Part shown: one piece after another, positions 7,727 through 17,700 of the stretch | How positions within the stretch are numbered: the stretch's first letter is position 1 | Layout: every line of letters starts with the position of its first letter | Assembly (NCBI GenBank): GCA_944323395.1 | Contig: CALUSI010000005.1 | Location: 1 to 64,000 of the forward strand | Origin: Candidatus Gastranaerophilales bacterium | GTDB lineage: Bacteria > Cyanobacteriota > Vampirovibrionia > Gastranaerophilales > Gastranaerophilaceae | DNA: 64,000 bases | Direction of reading: 5' to 3' | The notes under the pieces: generated by a model | Databases searched by the model: none | Told to the model about the DNA's origin: nothing | What the model saw: only the letters and a program-made list of their open reading frames with translations | Made by a program: the position numbers and the translations under genes

Positions 7727-8332
7727 TTATTTGTTCCTTGAAGGTTTGTAGACTTTTTTTCCGCTTTTAATATATGAATCTAAAACTTTTTCACCGGCTT
7801 CAGGTTCTATATTTCCATATACAATGATACCGCGTTTTTTAAATTCTTTTAACCAGTGAGGCTTAAAACCTTCATCAAATCCTGTTATTTTTTCAACTTG
7901 TTTTGAAGGTACTCCAAAATATACATTTTTTATACCGGACCACATAATTCCGCCGAGACACATCATACAAGGTTCTGCTGTTACATATAAACTTAGATTA
8001 TAAGGAGCTAAATCGTGCGTGCCTAAAATTCTTTCAGCTTCTTTTATTGCGTTCATTTCTGCGTGATTACTGCTACATTTTTCTGTAAGTACAGAATTGG
8101 CAGTTTTAACAATAAGGTTACCATCTTTATCATATATAGCTGCGACAAAAGGTCCATATCCCTTTTCTATTTGTATTTCTGCATCTTTTTGCAGGTCAAG
8201 TATGATTTTTTGTGCATTTTGTAATTTTTCAAAATCTATCTTATCATTTGAAAAAACTTCTGCTTCAGCCAAGTTCATTGATGCTGTAACAAGGATAAAT
8301 GAAATTGTAATTAAATAAAAAATTTTCTTCAT
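7727..8332 (-). CDS. Cytidine/guanine deaminase-family protein with predicted signal peptide
   Basis: Zinc-dependent deaminase fold: HAEMNAI (His90, Glu92) and PCMMC (Cys122, Cys125) give the zinc site and proton shuttle, and the C-terminal FGVPSKQVEKITGFDEGF segment resembles nucleoside/guanine deaminases. Numbering is from the ATG at 8332. That start is chosen because it opens a clear signal peptide (MKKIFYLITISFILV, then a cleavage-like AEA), although neither it nor the ATG 24 codons upstream has a good ribosome site. Most relatives are cytoplasmic, so an exported one is unusual and could salvage external bases or nucleosides. It ends two bases after the arsR stop, convergent. Confidence 0.8.
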   Translation of the reverse strand: MKKIFYLITISFILVTASMNLAEAEVFSNDKIDFEKLQNAQKIILDLQKDAEIQIEKGYGPFVAAIYDKDGNLIVKTANSVLTEKCSSNHAEMNAIKEAERILGTHDLAPYNLSLYVTAEPCMMCLGGIMWSGIKNVYFGVPSKQVEKITGFDEGFKPHWLKEFKKRGIIVYGNIEPEAGEKVLDSYIKSGKKVYKPSRNK

Positions 8333-8530
8333 ATAAAAAGTATAAAAGTCTAATGACAAATAATCAATATTAAAATTAAAAAAAATCTTTATAGATTTCT
8401 CCATAAAGGTTATATTTGTTGGAATGATTACATTATTTTGTAAATAATGTTTAGTTTAAATGGTATTTAATAAGTAAATATTACAATTAATACTACCCAG
8501 TTGTCTATTAGCCATGTGGCTATAGTTAAA

Positions 8531-8563
8531 AAAGAGAGCTTCCTATTTTAGGAAGCTCTCTTT
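8531..8563. terminator. Intrinsic terminator after lemA
   Basis: Thirteen-base stem (AAAGAGAGCTTCC with GGAAGCTCTCTTT), 7-base loop. Minus-strand readout ends in a T-run; the plus-strand side also has T5, so it can work both ways. Confidence 0.9.
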
Positions 8564-8577
8564 TTCTAATCATTAAT

Positions 8578-9126
8578 TTAAAAAGAAACTTTTACATTTT
8601 CTCTTTGTTTGTCATCTATTTCAAATAATTTTTCTTCTTTAAAACCAAAAACTGCAGCGATAATATTTGTCGGGAATAACTGGATAAATGTATTAAATTC
8701 TCTTACGTTACCGTTATAGTATTTTCTTGAATTTGCTATATCTTCCTCAATTAGAGAAAGTTCTTGCATCAGGTTCGAGAAATTTTGGTTTGCTTTTAAG
8801 TCAGGATAGTTTTCTGCAACAGCAATAAGTTTTGCTAATCCAAAACCAAGTTCTGAGTTTAGATTCATTTTTTCAGCATCAGATAACCCTGAATAATTTT
8901 TATTTCTAAGTTCCGTAATTTTCTTTAGAACATCTTGTTCATGACTAACATAACCTTTTACTGTTTCAACTAAATTAGGAATTAAATCCCAACGTTTTTT
9001 TAAATATACATCCATTGTTGAGAAAGCTTCTTTAATATAGTTTCTAAGCGTTATTCCTTTGTTGTATACGCCAATGATATACGATAGTAAAAGAATAATA
9101 AGTACAACAAAAATAATTACAGACAT
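8578..9126 (-). CDS. lemA: LemA family membrane protein
   Basis: A 182-residue protein with one N-terminal membrane helix (about residues 3-20) and a long helical domain. The LemA hallmark WDLIPNLVETVKGYVSHE (about 46-63) is present, with the later AENYPDLKANQNF segment. LemA proteins are envelope proteins of unsettled function that often accompany TPM/HtpX genes; neither is seen here. GGAGG ribosome site 6 bases before ATG. It stands upstream of its own terminator and just after ruvB on the same strand, 58 bases apart, so cotranscription with ruvB is possible. Confidence 0.93.
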   Translation of the reverse strand: MSVIIFVVLIILLLSYIIGVYNKGITLRNYIKEAFSTMDVYLKKRWDLIPNLVETVKGYVSHEQDVLKKITELRNKNYSGLSDAEKMNLNSELGFGLAKLIAVAENYPDLKANQNFSNLMQELSLIEEDIANSRKYYNGNVREFNTFIQLFPTNIIAAVFGFKEEKLFEIDDKQRENVKVSF

Positions 9127-9184
9127 TTATACCTCCAATAATAAAATATTATGATTTAAGATTATTATAGCATTTTATTTTTAA

Positions 9185-10243
9185 TTAAAATAGAGATTGT
9201 TGAATATCTGTATTTCTAAAATTAAAACATTTGCAAGCAAAAGGCGTCAATTTTCTTCCTCTTGGAGTTCTTTGTAAAAACCCTTTTTGTACTAAATATG
9301 GTTCATAGACATCTTCAATGGTTTTTGAATCTTCACCAAGTGCTGTAGCAAGAGTTTCTATGCCAACAGGTCCGCCATTATATTTTTCTGCAATAATGTT
9401 TAATAAAGTTCTATCTGTATTATCCAGACCAAATTTATCAATTTGCAGTATATCAAGAGCATTATTGGCCGTTGCTGAATCAATTAAACCATTTGATTTA
9501 ACAATTGCAAAATCTCGAACTCTTTTAACAAGTCTGTTTGCAATTCTTGGAGTTCCTCTTGATCTTTTTGCAATGGCAATTGCACCTTCTTCTTCAATGT
9601 CAATATCTAAAATTTTTGCAGTTCTTTGAATTACTTTAGTAAGTTCTTCTTCTGTATAAAATTCAAGCCTATGGATTAAACCAAAACGGTCGCGTAATGG
9701 ACTTGATAAAGAACCAGCTTTTGTTGTTGCTCCAATAAGAGTAAATTTGGGTATCGGTATTCTTACCGATTTTAATGTTTGAGATTTTCCGGTTGTCATA
9801 TCAAGGTAAAAATCTTCCATTGCAGGATATAATATTTCTTCTGAAATTTTATTTAATCTGTGTATTTCATCAATAAAAAGGATATCTCCTGCTTTTAAAG
9901 ACATTAAAATCCCTATAATATCTCTTGGACGTTCCAAAGAAGGTGCAGAAGTTATCTTAATATTCGTATTCATTTCTGATGCAATAACAGACGCAAGAGT
10001 TGTTTTACCTAATCCTGGAGGACCGTAGAATAGTATATGGTCTAGCGGTAATTCTCTTTTTTTTGCAGCTTCTATTGAAATTTTAAGAGTAGACTTTAAT
10101 GCGAATTGACCCACGTAATCCTCAAAAAATTTAGGTCTTATACTTGTTTCAAATGACATATCATAAGAAGTTTCTTCTGATGTTGTATCTTCACTTCTTT
10201 TCTTTTTATAGTTTACATTTTCATCGTCTGATATGATAGCCAA
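9185..10243 (-). CDS. ruvB: Holliday junction branch-migration ATPase RuvB
   Basis: Hexameric AAA+ motor that, with RuvA, drives branch migration in recombination repair. Walker [10 protein letters not shown] (74-82), Walker B IDEIH (124-128), sensor and arginine-finger region [17 protein letters not shown], and the C-terminal DNA-binding winged helix ([15 protein letters not shown]) are all visible. The 352-residue length carries about 28 extra N-terminal polar residues compared with many RuvBs. The start codon is TTG, supported by an AAGGA site; the next ATG (residue 29) lacks one. No ruvA or ruvC lies next to it in this window. Confidence 0.96.
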   Translation of the reverse strand: MAIISDDENVNYKKKRSEDTTSEETSYDMSFETSIRPKFFEDYVGQFALKSTLKISIEAAKKRELPLDHILFYGPPGLGKTTLASVIASEMNTNIKITSAPSLERPRDIIGILMSLKAGDILFIDEIHRLNKISEEILYPAMEDFYLDMTTGKSQTLKSVRIPIPKFTLIGATTKAGSLSSPLRDRFGLIHRLEFYTEEELTKVIQRTAKILDIDIEEEGAIAIAKRSRGTPRIANRLVKRVRDFAIVKSNGLIDSATANNALDILQIDKFGLDNTDRTLLNIIAEKYNGGPVGIETLATALGEDSKTIEDVYEPYLVQKGFLQRTPRGRKLTPFACKCFNFRNTDIQQSLF

Positions 10244-10362
10244 AGCAGTTTCCTTTTTTCAATATTTTATATAATAACATTATAAAAAGAAAAGGTAAAA
10301 AGTTACTTTTTAATAATCTTTAATTTATAATATTAAACAAAAGAGCATGAGAGGTATTAAAA

Positions 10363-11841
10363 TTGGATATTCGTGAATTAATAACAAAGTCTTCTGTAGA
10401 ACAAAGAAAAGCATTATTAAATAAAGAAGTTAGTGCTGTAGAGTTAACAGAAGAAGTTTATAAACAAGTGGAAAGTATTGATGAAAAAATAGGTGCATAT
10501 AATTCATTAACGAAAGATTTTGCACTTGAAACAGCAAGAAAAGTAGATGAAAAAATTCGAAATAAAGAAGAAATTATGCCTTTAGCCGGTATACCTCTTG
10601 CACTTAAAGATAATATAAACTTGAAATCATATCCAACGACAGCGTCAAGTAAGATATTGGCAAATTTTGTTTCTCCATATGATGCAACTGTTTCTCAAAA
10701 GCTTAAAGCTAATTTAATACCTATTATAGGTAAAGCAAATATGGATGAATTTGCTATGGGTTCAAGTAATGAAAATTCAGCAACAAAAATAGTAAGAAAT
10801 CCTTGGAATTTAAATAAAGTGCCAGGCGGTAGTTCTGGCGGAAGTGCTGCTGCAGTAGCTGCAGGTGAAGCAACTGTAGCATTGGGTTCTGATACTGGCG
10901 GAAGTATAAGACTTCCTGGAAGTTATTGTGGGTTAGTTGGCTTAAAACCTACATATGGTAGAGTATCAAGATATGGCTTAATTGCTTTTGCTTCTTCTTT
11001 AGATCAAATTGGACCTATAACCAGAACGGTTGAAGATGCGGCTTTGTTATTGAATGTAATTTCAGGACATGATGAAAAAGATTCTACTTCATTAAATCAG
11101 CCAGCTCCTGATTTTACAAAGGATTTAAGAAAAGATTTAAAAGGTATTAAAATAGGTTATATAAAAGAATTATGTTCAGATGGTTTAGCTGCTGATGTTG
11201 CATCTGCTGTTCAAAAATCAATTGAAACATATAGATCAATGGGTGCAGAGATAATCGAAATTTCTCTTCCTCTAATAAAATATTCAATAGCAGTATATTA
11301 TATTATTGCAACTGCTGAAGCAAGCTCAAATTTAGCTCGTTTTGACGGAGTAAAATACGGATACAGAGCAAAAGACGTTGATACGTTATATGATATGTAT
11401 GTAAAAACCAGAGCTCAAGGTTTTGGTGATGAAGTAAAAAGAAGAATAATGCTTGGAACATATGCTTTAAGTTCAGGCTATTATGATGCATACTATAAAA
11501 AGGCTCAACAATTGAGAAGACTTGTTAAAAATGATTTTGATAATGCATTTAAGAAAGTTGATGTACTTTTGTCACCAACATGCCCTCATACGGCATTTGA
11601 TATTGGTTCAAAAGTTGAAGATCCGTTAAGCATGTACTTAACAGATATTGCAACTATTACAGCAAATTTAGCAGGAATTCCGGCAATGAATATTCCTGTA
11701 GGACTTGATAATTCAGGAATGCCAATAGGTTTGCAACTTCAGGCAAATTGTTTGGAAGAAACAAAATTGTTAAATGTTGCCTTCAAACTGGAAGAAGCTG
11801 TACAATTTAATTATAGTATTCCTTCAATGACTTTGGTGTAA
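10363..11841 (+). CDS. gatA: Glutamyl-tRNA(Gln)/Asp-tRNA(Asn) amidotransferase subunit A
   Basis: Amidase subunit of GatCAB, which frees ammonia from glutamine to convert Glu-tRNA(Gln) to Gln-tRNA(Gln). The Ser-cisSer-Lys triad is intact: Lys82 (ALKDN), Ser157 (PGGSSGGS) and Ser181 (GSDTGGS). The 492-residue length is normal. The start is TTG with an AGAGG site; no ATG fits the conserved N-terminus. gatB and gatC are not in the window. The next gene starts inside its stop codon (TAATG), so the two are translationally coupled although functionally unrelated. Confidence 0.96.
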   Translation: MDIRELITKSSVEQRKALLNKEVSAVELTEEVYKQVESIDEKIGAYNSLTKDFALETARKVDEKIRNKEEIMPLAGIPLALKDNINLKSYPTTASSKILANFVSPYDATVSQKLKANLIPIIGKANMDEFAMGSSNENSATKIVRNPWNLNKVPGGSSGGSAAAVAAGEATVALGSDTGGSIRLPGSYCGLVGLKPTYGRVSRYGLIAFASSLDQIGPITRTVEDAALLLNVISGHDEKDSTSLNQPAPDFTKDLRKDLKGIKIGYIKELCSDGLAADVASAVQKSIETYRSMGAEIIEISLPLIKYSIAVYYIIATAEASSNLARFDGVKYGYRAKDVDTLYDMYVKTRAQGFGDEVKRRIMLGTYALSSGYYDAYYKKAQQLRRLVKNDFDNAFKKVDVLLSPTCPHTAFDIGSKVEDPLSMYLTDIATITANLAGIPAMNIPVGLDNSGMPIGLQLQANCLEETKLLNVAFKLEEAVQFNYSIPSMTLV

Positions 11842-12725
11842 TGAAAAAGAAAATACTTTTTTTAATAACTATATTTTTTATTCAGTTATCAATGCTGTTT
11901 GGTTTGCAAGTATATGCAAATGAAGCAGAAATTTCTGATGAAGATATGCAGAATGCGGTATCTGCTTATAAGCATGGTGTTGATTTGGTAAGAACAAAAG
12001 CATATGATAGTGCCATTGCTTCTTTTCAAAAAGCATTGGAATATAATCCTAAAATGACTGATGCCTATTATAATATTGCTTCAATTTATGTAACTCAAAA
12101 AAAATATGATGAAGCGTATAATACATATGTAAAAATTATAGCGCTTAATCCATATGATTATGATTCTATTCTTCAAGCTGCAAAAATTTCATATAACAGG
12201 AAGAATTATTCGTTAGCAATGAAGTACTTAAAGTATATTCCTGATGATTATGAATATTATGGTATCGTTCAACAATTGTACAATGATTCAATGGAACAGT
12301 TTAATACTCAAAAAAATAGAATTGAACGTTCAAAAGTTACTACAGCTAACAAGAATAAAAGGATATTGATTGATAAATTTAATTCTCCTGCAGGCATGGT
12401 GGTTGACTCAGAAGGAAACATTTTCGTAGCTTGTTATTCAGATAATTCTATTGTTAAAGTAGACAAAAATAAAAATAAGTCAAATTTCGTTAAGGATTAT
12501 TTGTTGGATGGTCCTGTAGGAATAGCAATAGACACATATGACAATATATATGTTGCAAATTTTGAAGCAAACAATATATTAAAAATTACAAAAGGCGGAA
12601 ATGTAAGCGTATTTATGGAAAATGTTTCTAAACCCTATTTTCTCTATATAAAGGATGATGTACTTTATATTTCTGAACAAGGGAACGATGTCGTTTTAAC
12701 ATATAATCTTTCATTAAATAAATAG
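11841..12725 (+). CDS. Exported TPR protein with NHL-type beta-propeller repeats
   Basis: Signal peptide (about 1-27, ending VYANEAE), then TPR repeats around residues 35-110 (AYKHGVDLVRTKAYDSAIASFQKALEYNP pattern, cited in parts: AYDSAIASFQKALE, KYDEAYNTYVKI), then at least two NHL/SMP-30-like blades (GMVVDSEGNIFVACY and GIAIDTYDNIYVANF). Such proteins act as extracytoplasmic scaffolds or binding platforms; the partner is unknown. At 294 residues only part of a propeller is encoded, so it may oligomerise or be reduced. It overlaps gatA by one base and probably shares its mRNA. The convergent neighbour begins at the next base. Confidence 0.78.
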   Translation: MKKKILFLITIFFIQLSMLFGLQVYANEAEISDEDMQNAVSAYKHGVDLVRTKAYDSAIASFQKALEYNPKMTDAYYNIASIYVTQKKYDEAYNTYVKIIALNPYDYDSILQAAKISYNRKNYSLAMKYLKYIPDDYEYYGIVQQLYNDSMEQFNTQKNRIERSKVTTANKNKRILIDKFNSPAGMVVDSEGNIFVACYSDNSIVKVDKNKNKSNFVKDYLLDGPVGIAIDTYDNIYVANFEANNILKITKGGNVSVFMENVSKPYFLYIKDDVLYISEQGNDVVLTYNLSLNK

Positions 12726-14201
12726 TTAATTATTCCTATTTGCAAAACTTCCGCCAACTTCATACAAGCTTGTGTTTTTTCTAATATATTCATTAAAGAG
12801 ATTTATTTTGTGACTGCCCTCATATTTATCCAATAAGTTTCCACTCATTGTTACTAGATTCGAATCTATATCATAACTGGGAGCAACAGATTCAAAAGCT
12901 AGTAACATATCATTTGATTTACATTGTAAGTTATTCATAAATTCAAGCACTTTTTCAAATGTATCAGGATCTTTTGCTTCATAATAATGAGAAAAATAAT
13001 AAGGTGAAGCAAGTGCTAGAACGGGTTTATTCGGTTCTTTACCTAAACATTCTATCATATCATCATATAAATTTTCAGCTTCAGACACAACTTTTTCAGA
13101 TTCATCATCATAGTGAGTGGAATATTTACTGAATACCTCTTTAATACTTTTATTTACTTCTTCATCTTTAATAATTTCTGAACCTAATGCTGAAAATCCT
13201 CCTTTATTAGAACCTAAAAATACTTGGTCTAATTCATTTAATATTTCTTCTGCTTCAGATAGAATTTCTTGGGGTACCATTGAAATACCCTTGATAGCAG
13301 TATCACCTTTTGTTTCAGCATATTCTCTAGCTCTCCAATATAAATTGGAGACACAGAAGCCTTTTTTATATTTAATTCTGTTCTGTTGTGCAAATTCTAT
13401 TACACTATATGCAAATTCAGGATAAAGCTGATTAACTTGTTTTATAAAATTAATAGTCATATTTTGTCTTTTGCGTATAGTTGTTTCAACAAAATTTATC
13501 ACATTTTCAGAAAAAGGGTTAATTCCATATATCAACATATCACTGTTTTCATATCCTAGATTTGAATTAGGGGCTTCATGTGCAAATGACATTTTTATTC
13601 CAGGAACAAATTTAACATTTTGGAATTTTTCAGGGTTTGAGCCAATTATTCTTAACGCATGTTGTACACCTTCTATAGAATCTCTATCTGTGAGTGCAAA
13701 TATGAATTTTTTACCTGTTTGATCATAGTAATCATTTGCATATTGAGCAACATTGTCTAATATGTCAAAAATATTTTCATTTCCACTTGAAAAACTTGTT
13801 TGGTAATCTAAATCAGCGCAGTATATACCTCGTTTTTGATTTTTTTCTGTAGCTAAGAAATTATCTTGTTTTAGGTCTGGTAATATTTCTCTTAGTTCAT
13901 CAGGAGTCATAACACAATTAAAATTTTGTGCAGGTATATTACAGTCCATAACTCTTTTTATACCGGATGAAATTTGTGCTGCGAATTCACTAGGAATATC
14001 ATTTAATAAAAATTTAGATTCTTGAAAGGCTGATTTATTACTAAAAATTTTGGAAAATAATCCGGAAAAAGATGTTTGTGTTCTATTTTTTGATGTAATA
14101 AAAGCATCATAATTTACATCAGATTTATATGTTGATGCTAGTCTTGTATTGTTTATTTTGCAATTATTATTGGGATATGATTGAGAGACCCTTATTTCCA
14201 T
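12726..14201 (-). CDS. PHP-domain-like protein with altered metal-site residues
   Basis: A 491-residue protein whose residues about 125-210 follow the PHP phosphoesterase pattern but with the metal ligands changed. The usual ADLHxHTxxSDG reads ADLDYQTSFSSG (129-140), TDHD reads TDRD (171-174), and PGIE reads PGIK (200-203). It therefore looks like a non-catalytic or repurposed PHP domain. The rest is helical and unfamiliar. Residues 44-47 (SFSG) form an Phe-x-Gly motif after a polar N-terminus, similar in style to the large GH13-like protein nearby. CGGAG ribosome site. No signal peptide. Function unknown; the PHP relationship is my reading of motif order and needs a profile search. Confidence 0.6.
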   Translation of the reverse strand: MEIRVSQSYPNNNCKINNTRLASTYKSDVNYDAFITSKNRTQTSFSGLFSKIFSNKSAFQESKFLLNDIPSEFAAQISSGIKRVMDCNIPAQNFNCVMTPDELREILPDLKQDNFLATEKNQKRGIYCADLDYQTSFSSGNENIFDILDNVAQYANDYYDQTGKKFIFALTDRDSIEGVQHALRIIGSNPEKFQNVKFVPGIKMSFAHEAPNSNLGYENSDMLIYGINPFSENVINFVETTIRKRQNMTINFIKQVNQLYPEFAYSVIEFAQQNRIKYKKGFCVSNLYWRAREYAETKGDTAIKGISMVPQEILSEAEEILNELDQVFLGSNKGGFSALGSEIIKDEEVNKSIKEVFSKYSTHYDDESEKVVSEAENLYDDMIECLGKEPNKPVLALASPYYFSHYYEAKDPDTFEKVLEFMNNLQCKSNDMLLAFESVAPSYDIDSNLVTMSGNLLDKYEGSHKINLFNEYIRKNTSLYEVGGSFANRNN

Positions 14202-14288
14202 TTTTGCTCCGGTTATTTTTATTAATTTGTTAAATATAAAAAGAAAAAAATAAAAAATTGTTAAAAAAGTGTATATTCTAAATTTTTA

Positions 14289-14570
14289 TTAATTTAACTT
14301 TTTCTTAAACAGCAGAAATCCTCCTACAGCGGCAAGAATCAGACCTATTTTTAGAAATGGATTGTTTTTTTTCTTATATAATCCTTTATTTTGTTCTTGA
14401 ATAATAGTTCTTCTAAAATCGTCTTTTTCTTGTAATGCTTTATCAATAGAATATTTTGGCAAGCTTTGAGGTGCTTCAATATATCTTCCAGTTGAAGATT
14501 TAGAAAACAATTTGCTTGCAGCAATCTCGTTATTGATATTTGAGTTTTGTGGAATTAGTAAATTAGACAT
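14289..14570 (-). CDS. Small C-terminally anchored membrane protein
   Basis: A 93-residue protein of no family I recognise. Residues 1-65 are polar and probably partly disordered or helical; residues about 72-88 (LKIGLILAAVGGFLLF) form a single membrane helix followed by KKKLN, so it is likely tail-anchored with its N-terminus in the cytoplasm. CGGAG ribosome site before the ATG. It is divergent from the GH13-like gene and lies 88 bases after the PHP-like gene start on the same strand, so it may be the first gene of an operon with that protein. Confidence 0.65.
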   Translation of the reverse strand: MSNLLIPQNSNINNEIAASKLFSKSSTGRYIEAPQSLPKYSIDKALQEKDDFRRTIIQEQNKGLYKKKNNPFLKIGLILAAVGGFLLFKKKLN

Positions 14571-14762
14571 ACTTTCTCCGATAAACTTTTAATGTATAAA
14601 AATGTCCTGAATTGTTAAAATATTGTATATATATAGTAAATTTTTACAATATTTAACAAAAAATCATGTAAACTTTTGTTAAATAGAATATATAATTAAA
14701 GCAAGAAAAACCTTTTAGGTGAATTAATAAAGTATGATTTTCTGCATGAGAAGGAGCTAAAT

Positions 14763-17700
14763 GTGAATATACAAAAAAGTAATTTAAAAGCACTTAATCC
14801 GGCATTTACGGGACATAAAAAATCGTTAGATAAAATGGGATACGAGAAGCATGATTTTTTCTATTTGTATGATCCAAACAAATATAAGTGTGAGCTAGAA
14901 TTATTTAATATAGAAAAAGATGCTAACGGAAATTTCTCTATTGCGGAAAAAAATACTCCGGCAGTATCAATGCCAATGATTGATGGTGGAATTAGTGCTG
15001 ATATTTCAGAATTTCCAGAGATAGATTCTACTGAAGGTTTTGCTTATAGATTTAAATTAACAGATAAAAATTCAGGAAAAAGCTCCTATGCATACGATAA
15101 TGGAAGCGTAATAGGTATTTTTGATACCGAAAATACAGATAACAAATACAATGTTATACTTTCTAATCGTGCAATAATTAATAAAAATGGTCCAATGCAG
15201 TTAATTATGCCTGATGGTTATTATCCTGGAATTGAGAATAAAAGTAGTACACCAAACTTAAATGAAAGTTTAAGAGCTAAAGCACTATCAAGTGTTAGAA
15301 ATCATGCTAATAAGTTAGGTGGTAATTTGTATGGTATAATTGCAAGATTACCTCAATTACAGAAAGAAGGAATAAAAAGAATTGTAGGGACTCCTTTTAC
15401 AAAAGATACTATTTCTTCACATTTATACTGGACAGAAAATGCATATCAAGTAGCACCTAATCTTGGAAATGAAAGAGATTTTTGTAAATTACAAGAAGAA
15501 CTATTTAAAAACGGAATTAATTGGATTGCAGATGCAGCTTTGGTAAATGAAGGATTTGGTGGTATTCACTTATCTGAGCTTTTAAGAAAAGGACCAAATT
15601 CTGTTTCTAAAAATCTTTTTAGGTCAGATGAAAAAATCTCACTTGGTATATTACCGGACAAATGTAATTATACAAGAATGAAAATTATCAATGCTCCGTT
15701 CACGGTGACTATTGATGGAAAATATGAAAAAGAAAATCAGAACTATAATCCAACAATGCCAACTTATATTCAATTTTATGATGAAAGATTGGCCAGTGAA
15801 GACCAAAAAACATCTGATTCTCCAAGTCGTATGACAACATATGACAATAAGAATACGGATAATATATACGATATAACAAAGCATGATGATGCTGTATATC
15901 CTTTTCCAATTGAAGTAAATCCTGCAGAATTAGAACGTAATATAAAAAATGTAATTAAGGAAGAAGGATCATTAGACTTATCAAATATTGAAACAATTAA
16001 GAAAGTTTCGAATTTTACATACTTTAATGTTGTAAATAAAAGTGCTGCAGCAGGTTTAGAAGTTTGGGACGGTAATGTTGATATAGCAAAATTGAATTTT
16101 TATAGAAGTGACAAAGACGATTCCAGATTTTTAAAAATTCCTGAAGCTGAAAGAGCTGAGGCTATTGCAGATTTTGACAGAGGTGCTTTGGCTGTTAGAG
16201 ATTATGCTGTAAATTCAGGAAAATATTGGACAAAGTTAACTGCAGATACTCAGTTGAAATATGCTTCAACTGTAATAGCAGGAAAAGCTGAAACAGCGGA
16301 AGAATATATGTCTGCAATCAGACAATTGGCTAATAATGGTTTTCTTCCGTCATCTGTCTTAGAAAATGTAGATTTGGAAGTTATAGAAAATGTTTTAAAT
16401 GATAATTATCATTTAAGAAGATTGGATGATGCTGATATGAGGGCGGATATTAATCCAGAAGGAATAGGAAATGATTATACTGTTTCTGATTATATATTAA
16501 GACAATCAATGGATGTTCCGTTAGAAACTCTTCCTTTTGCAACAAATCTTTTGGGAATAATAACATCCCCATATATTACAAAAAGACCCAATATAGAAGA
16601 GGAACTTGGTATTTCTAGATACGATTTAACAAGAGCTGATAACCCAAATCTTCCGGAAAAATATCGAGAAGTTTATTCTAAAATGGATGGAATATATGAA
16701 AAAGCTGTAGTTCCTATTATTAATGCTGTTTTAAAGGATATTCCGGGAATTTCTGAAGATGGTATGGTCACAGATTATGGTAAATATGTAATTTCAGAAG
16801 TGACTCCGGAACTTACGAAGTATATAATTACGAAAGCTTTAGCTCCAAAAGCAGAAATAAAAGTAAGTGATAAAGGAATTATTGATTTCTCAGATGTAGA
16901 TTCTGAAAAAATAACAATGCAGTCTTTAGGTATTCCATTTAATTCAATGACTTCTGAAGAAGAAGCAGCTACTGTTGTTGATTTATTACAACAGGGAATT
17001 AATAATATGGAATTATCTGATTTTTCAGCTATAAAAGATAAAATTTCAAATAGATTTAAGTATCGTTCTTTAAATGATTTTAAAGTAGCAGAAATGATTA
17101 TAGATAGAACAGAATCCGGTCTTGGTTGGAGAATTGATGCTGCAAAGGATATTGCTTCAATTGATTCTGTAAGGTCAGACGCTGATAATATGACATCCGC
17201 TTGGAAAAATGTTATTAACTTCTGGAAATTATATAATCAATCTGTACTTGAAATAAATCCTCATGCATATACAACAGCAGAACTTACTGATTTATATGAC
17301 TTATTTAAAGATGAAGATAAAACAGTTTTCTCAAGTGATGCTGATGCTGAAAGAAAATTTTTGCAAGAGACAGGAATTACTTCGGTAGCAAATTATAATT
17401 ATTTCTTCTCTTTATTACCAGATTTATTTGCAAATTATTCTTTTGAAAATGGAAATCCAAGTTGGATGTCAAAGGAAGGTAAGAATCATGAACTCAGAAA
17501 TAAAATGGATGCCGGTTGGTCCGGTACAAACCCCGGATTTTTATTTCAAAGTCCGGAGGATGGTGTTGTAAATTCTTATACATTCTTTGGAAATCATGAT
17601 AAACCAAGAGCATTACATTGTTTAGCATTAGATTTAGGTCTATTTAATTCTGACTTTGCACCTGATAAAATATCTTCAACAATAAAGAATAGTAAAGGTG

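Noticed and set aside
8505..8525. TAGCC/GGCTA hairpin near the lemA terminator
   Set aside because: Short stem with a bulge and no T-run; likely chance.
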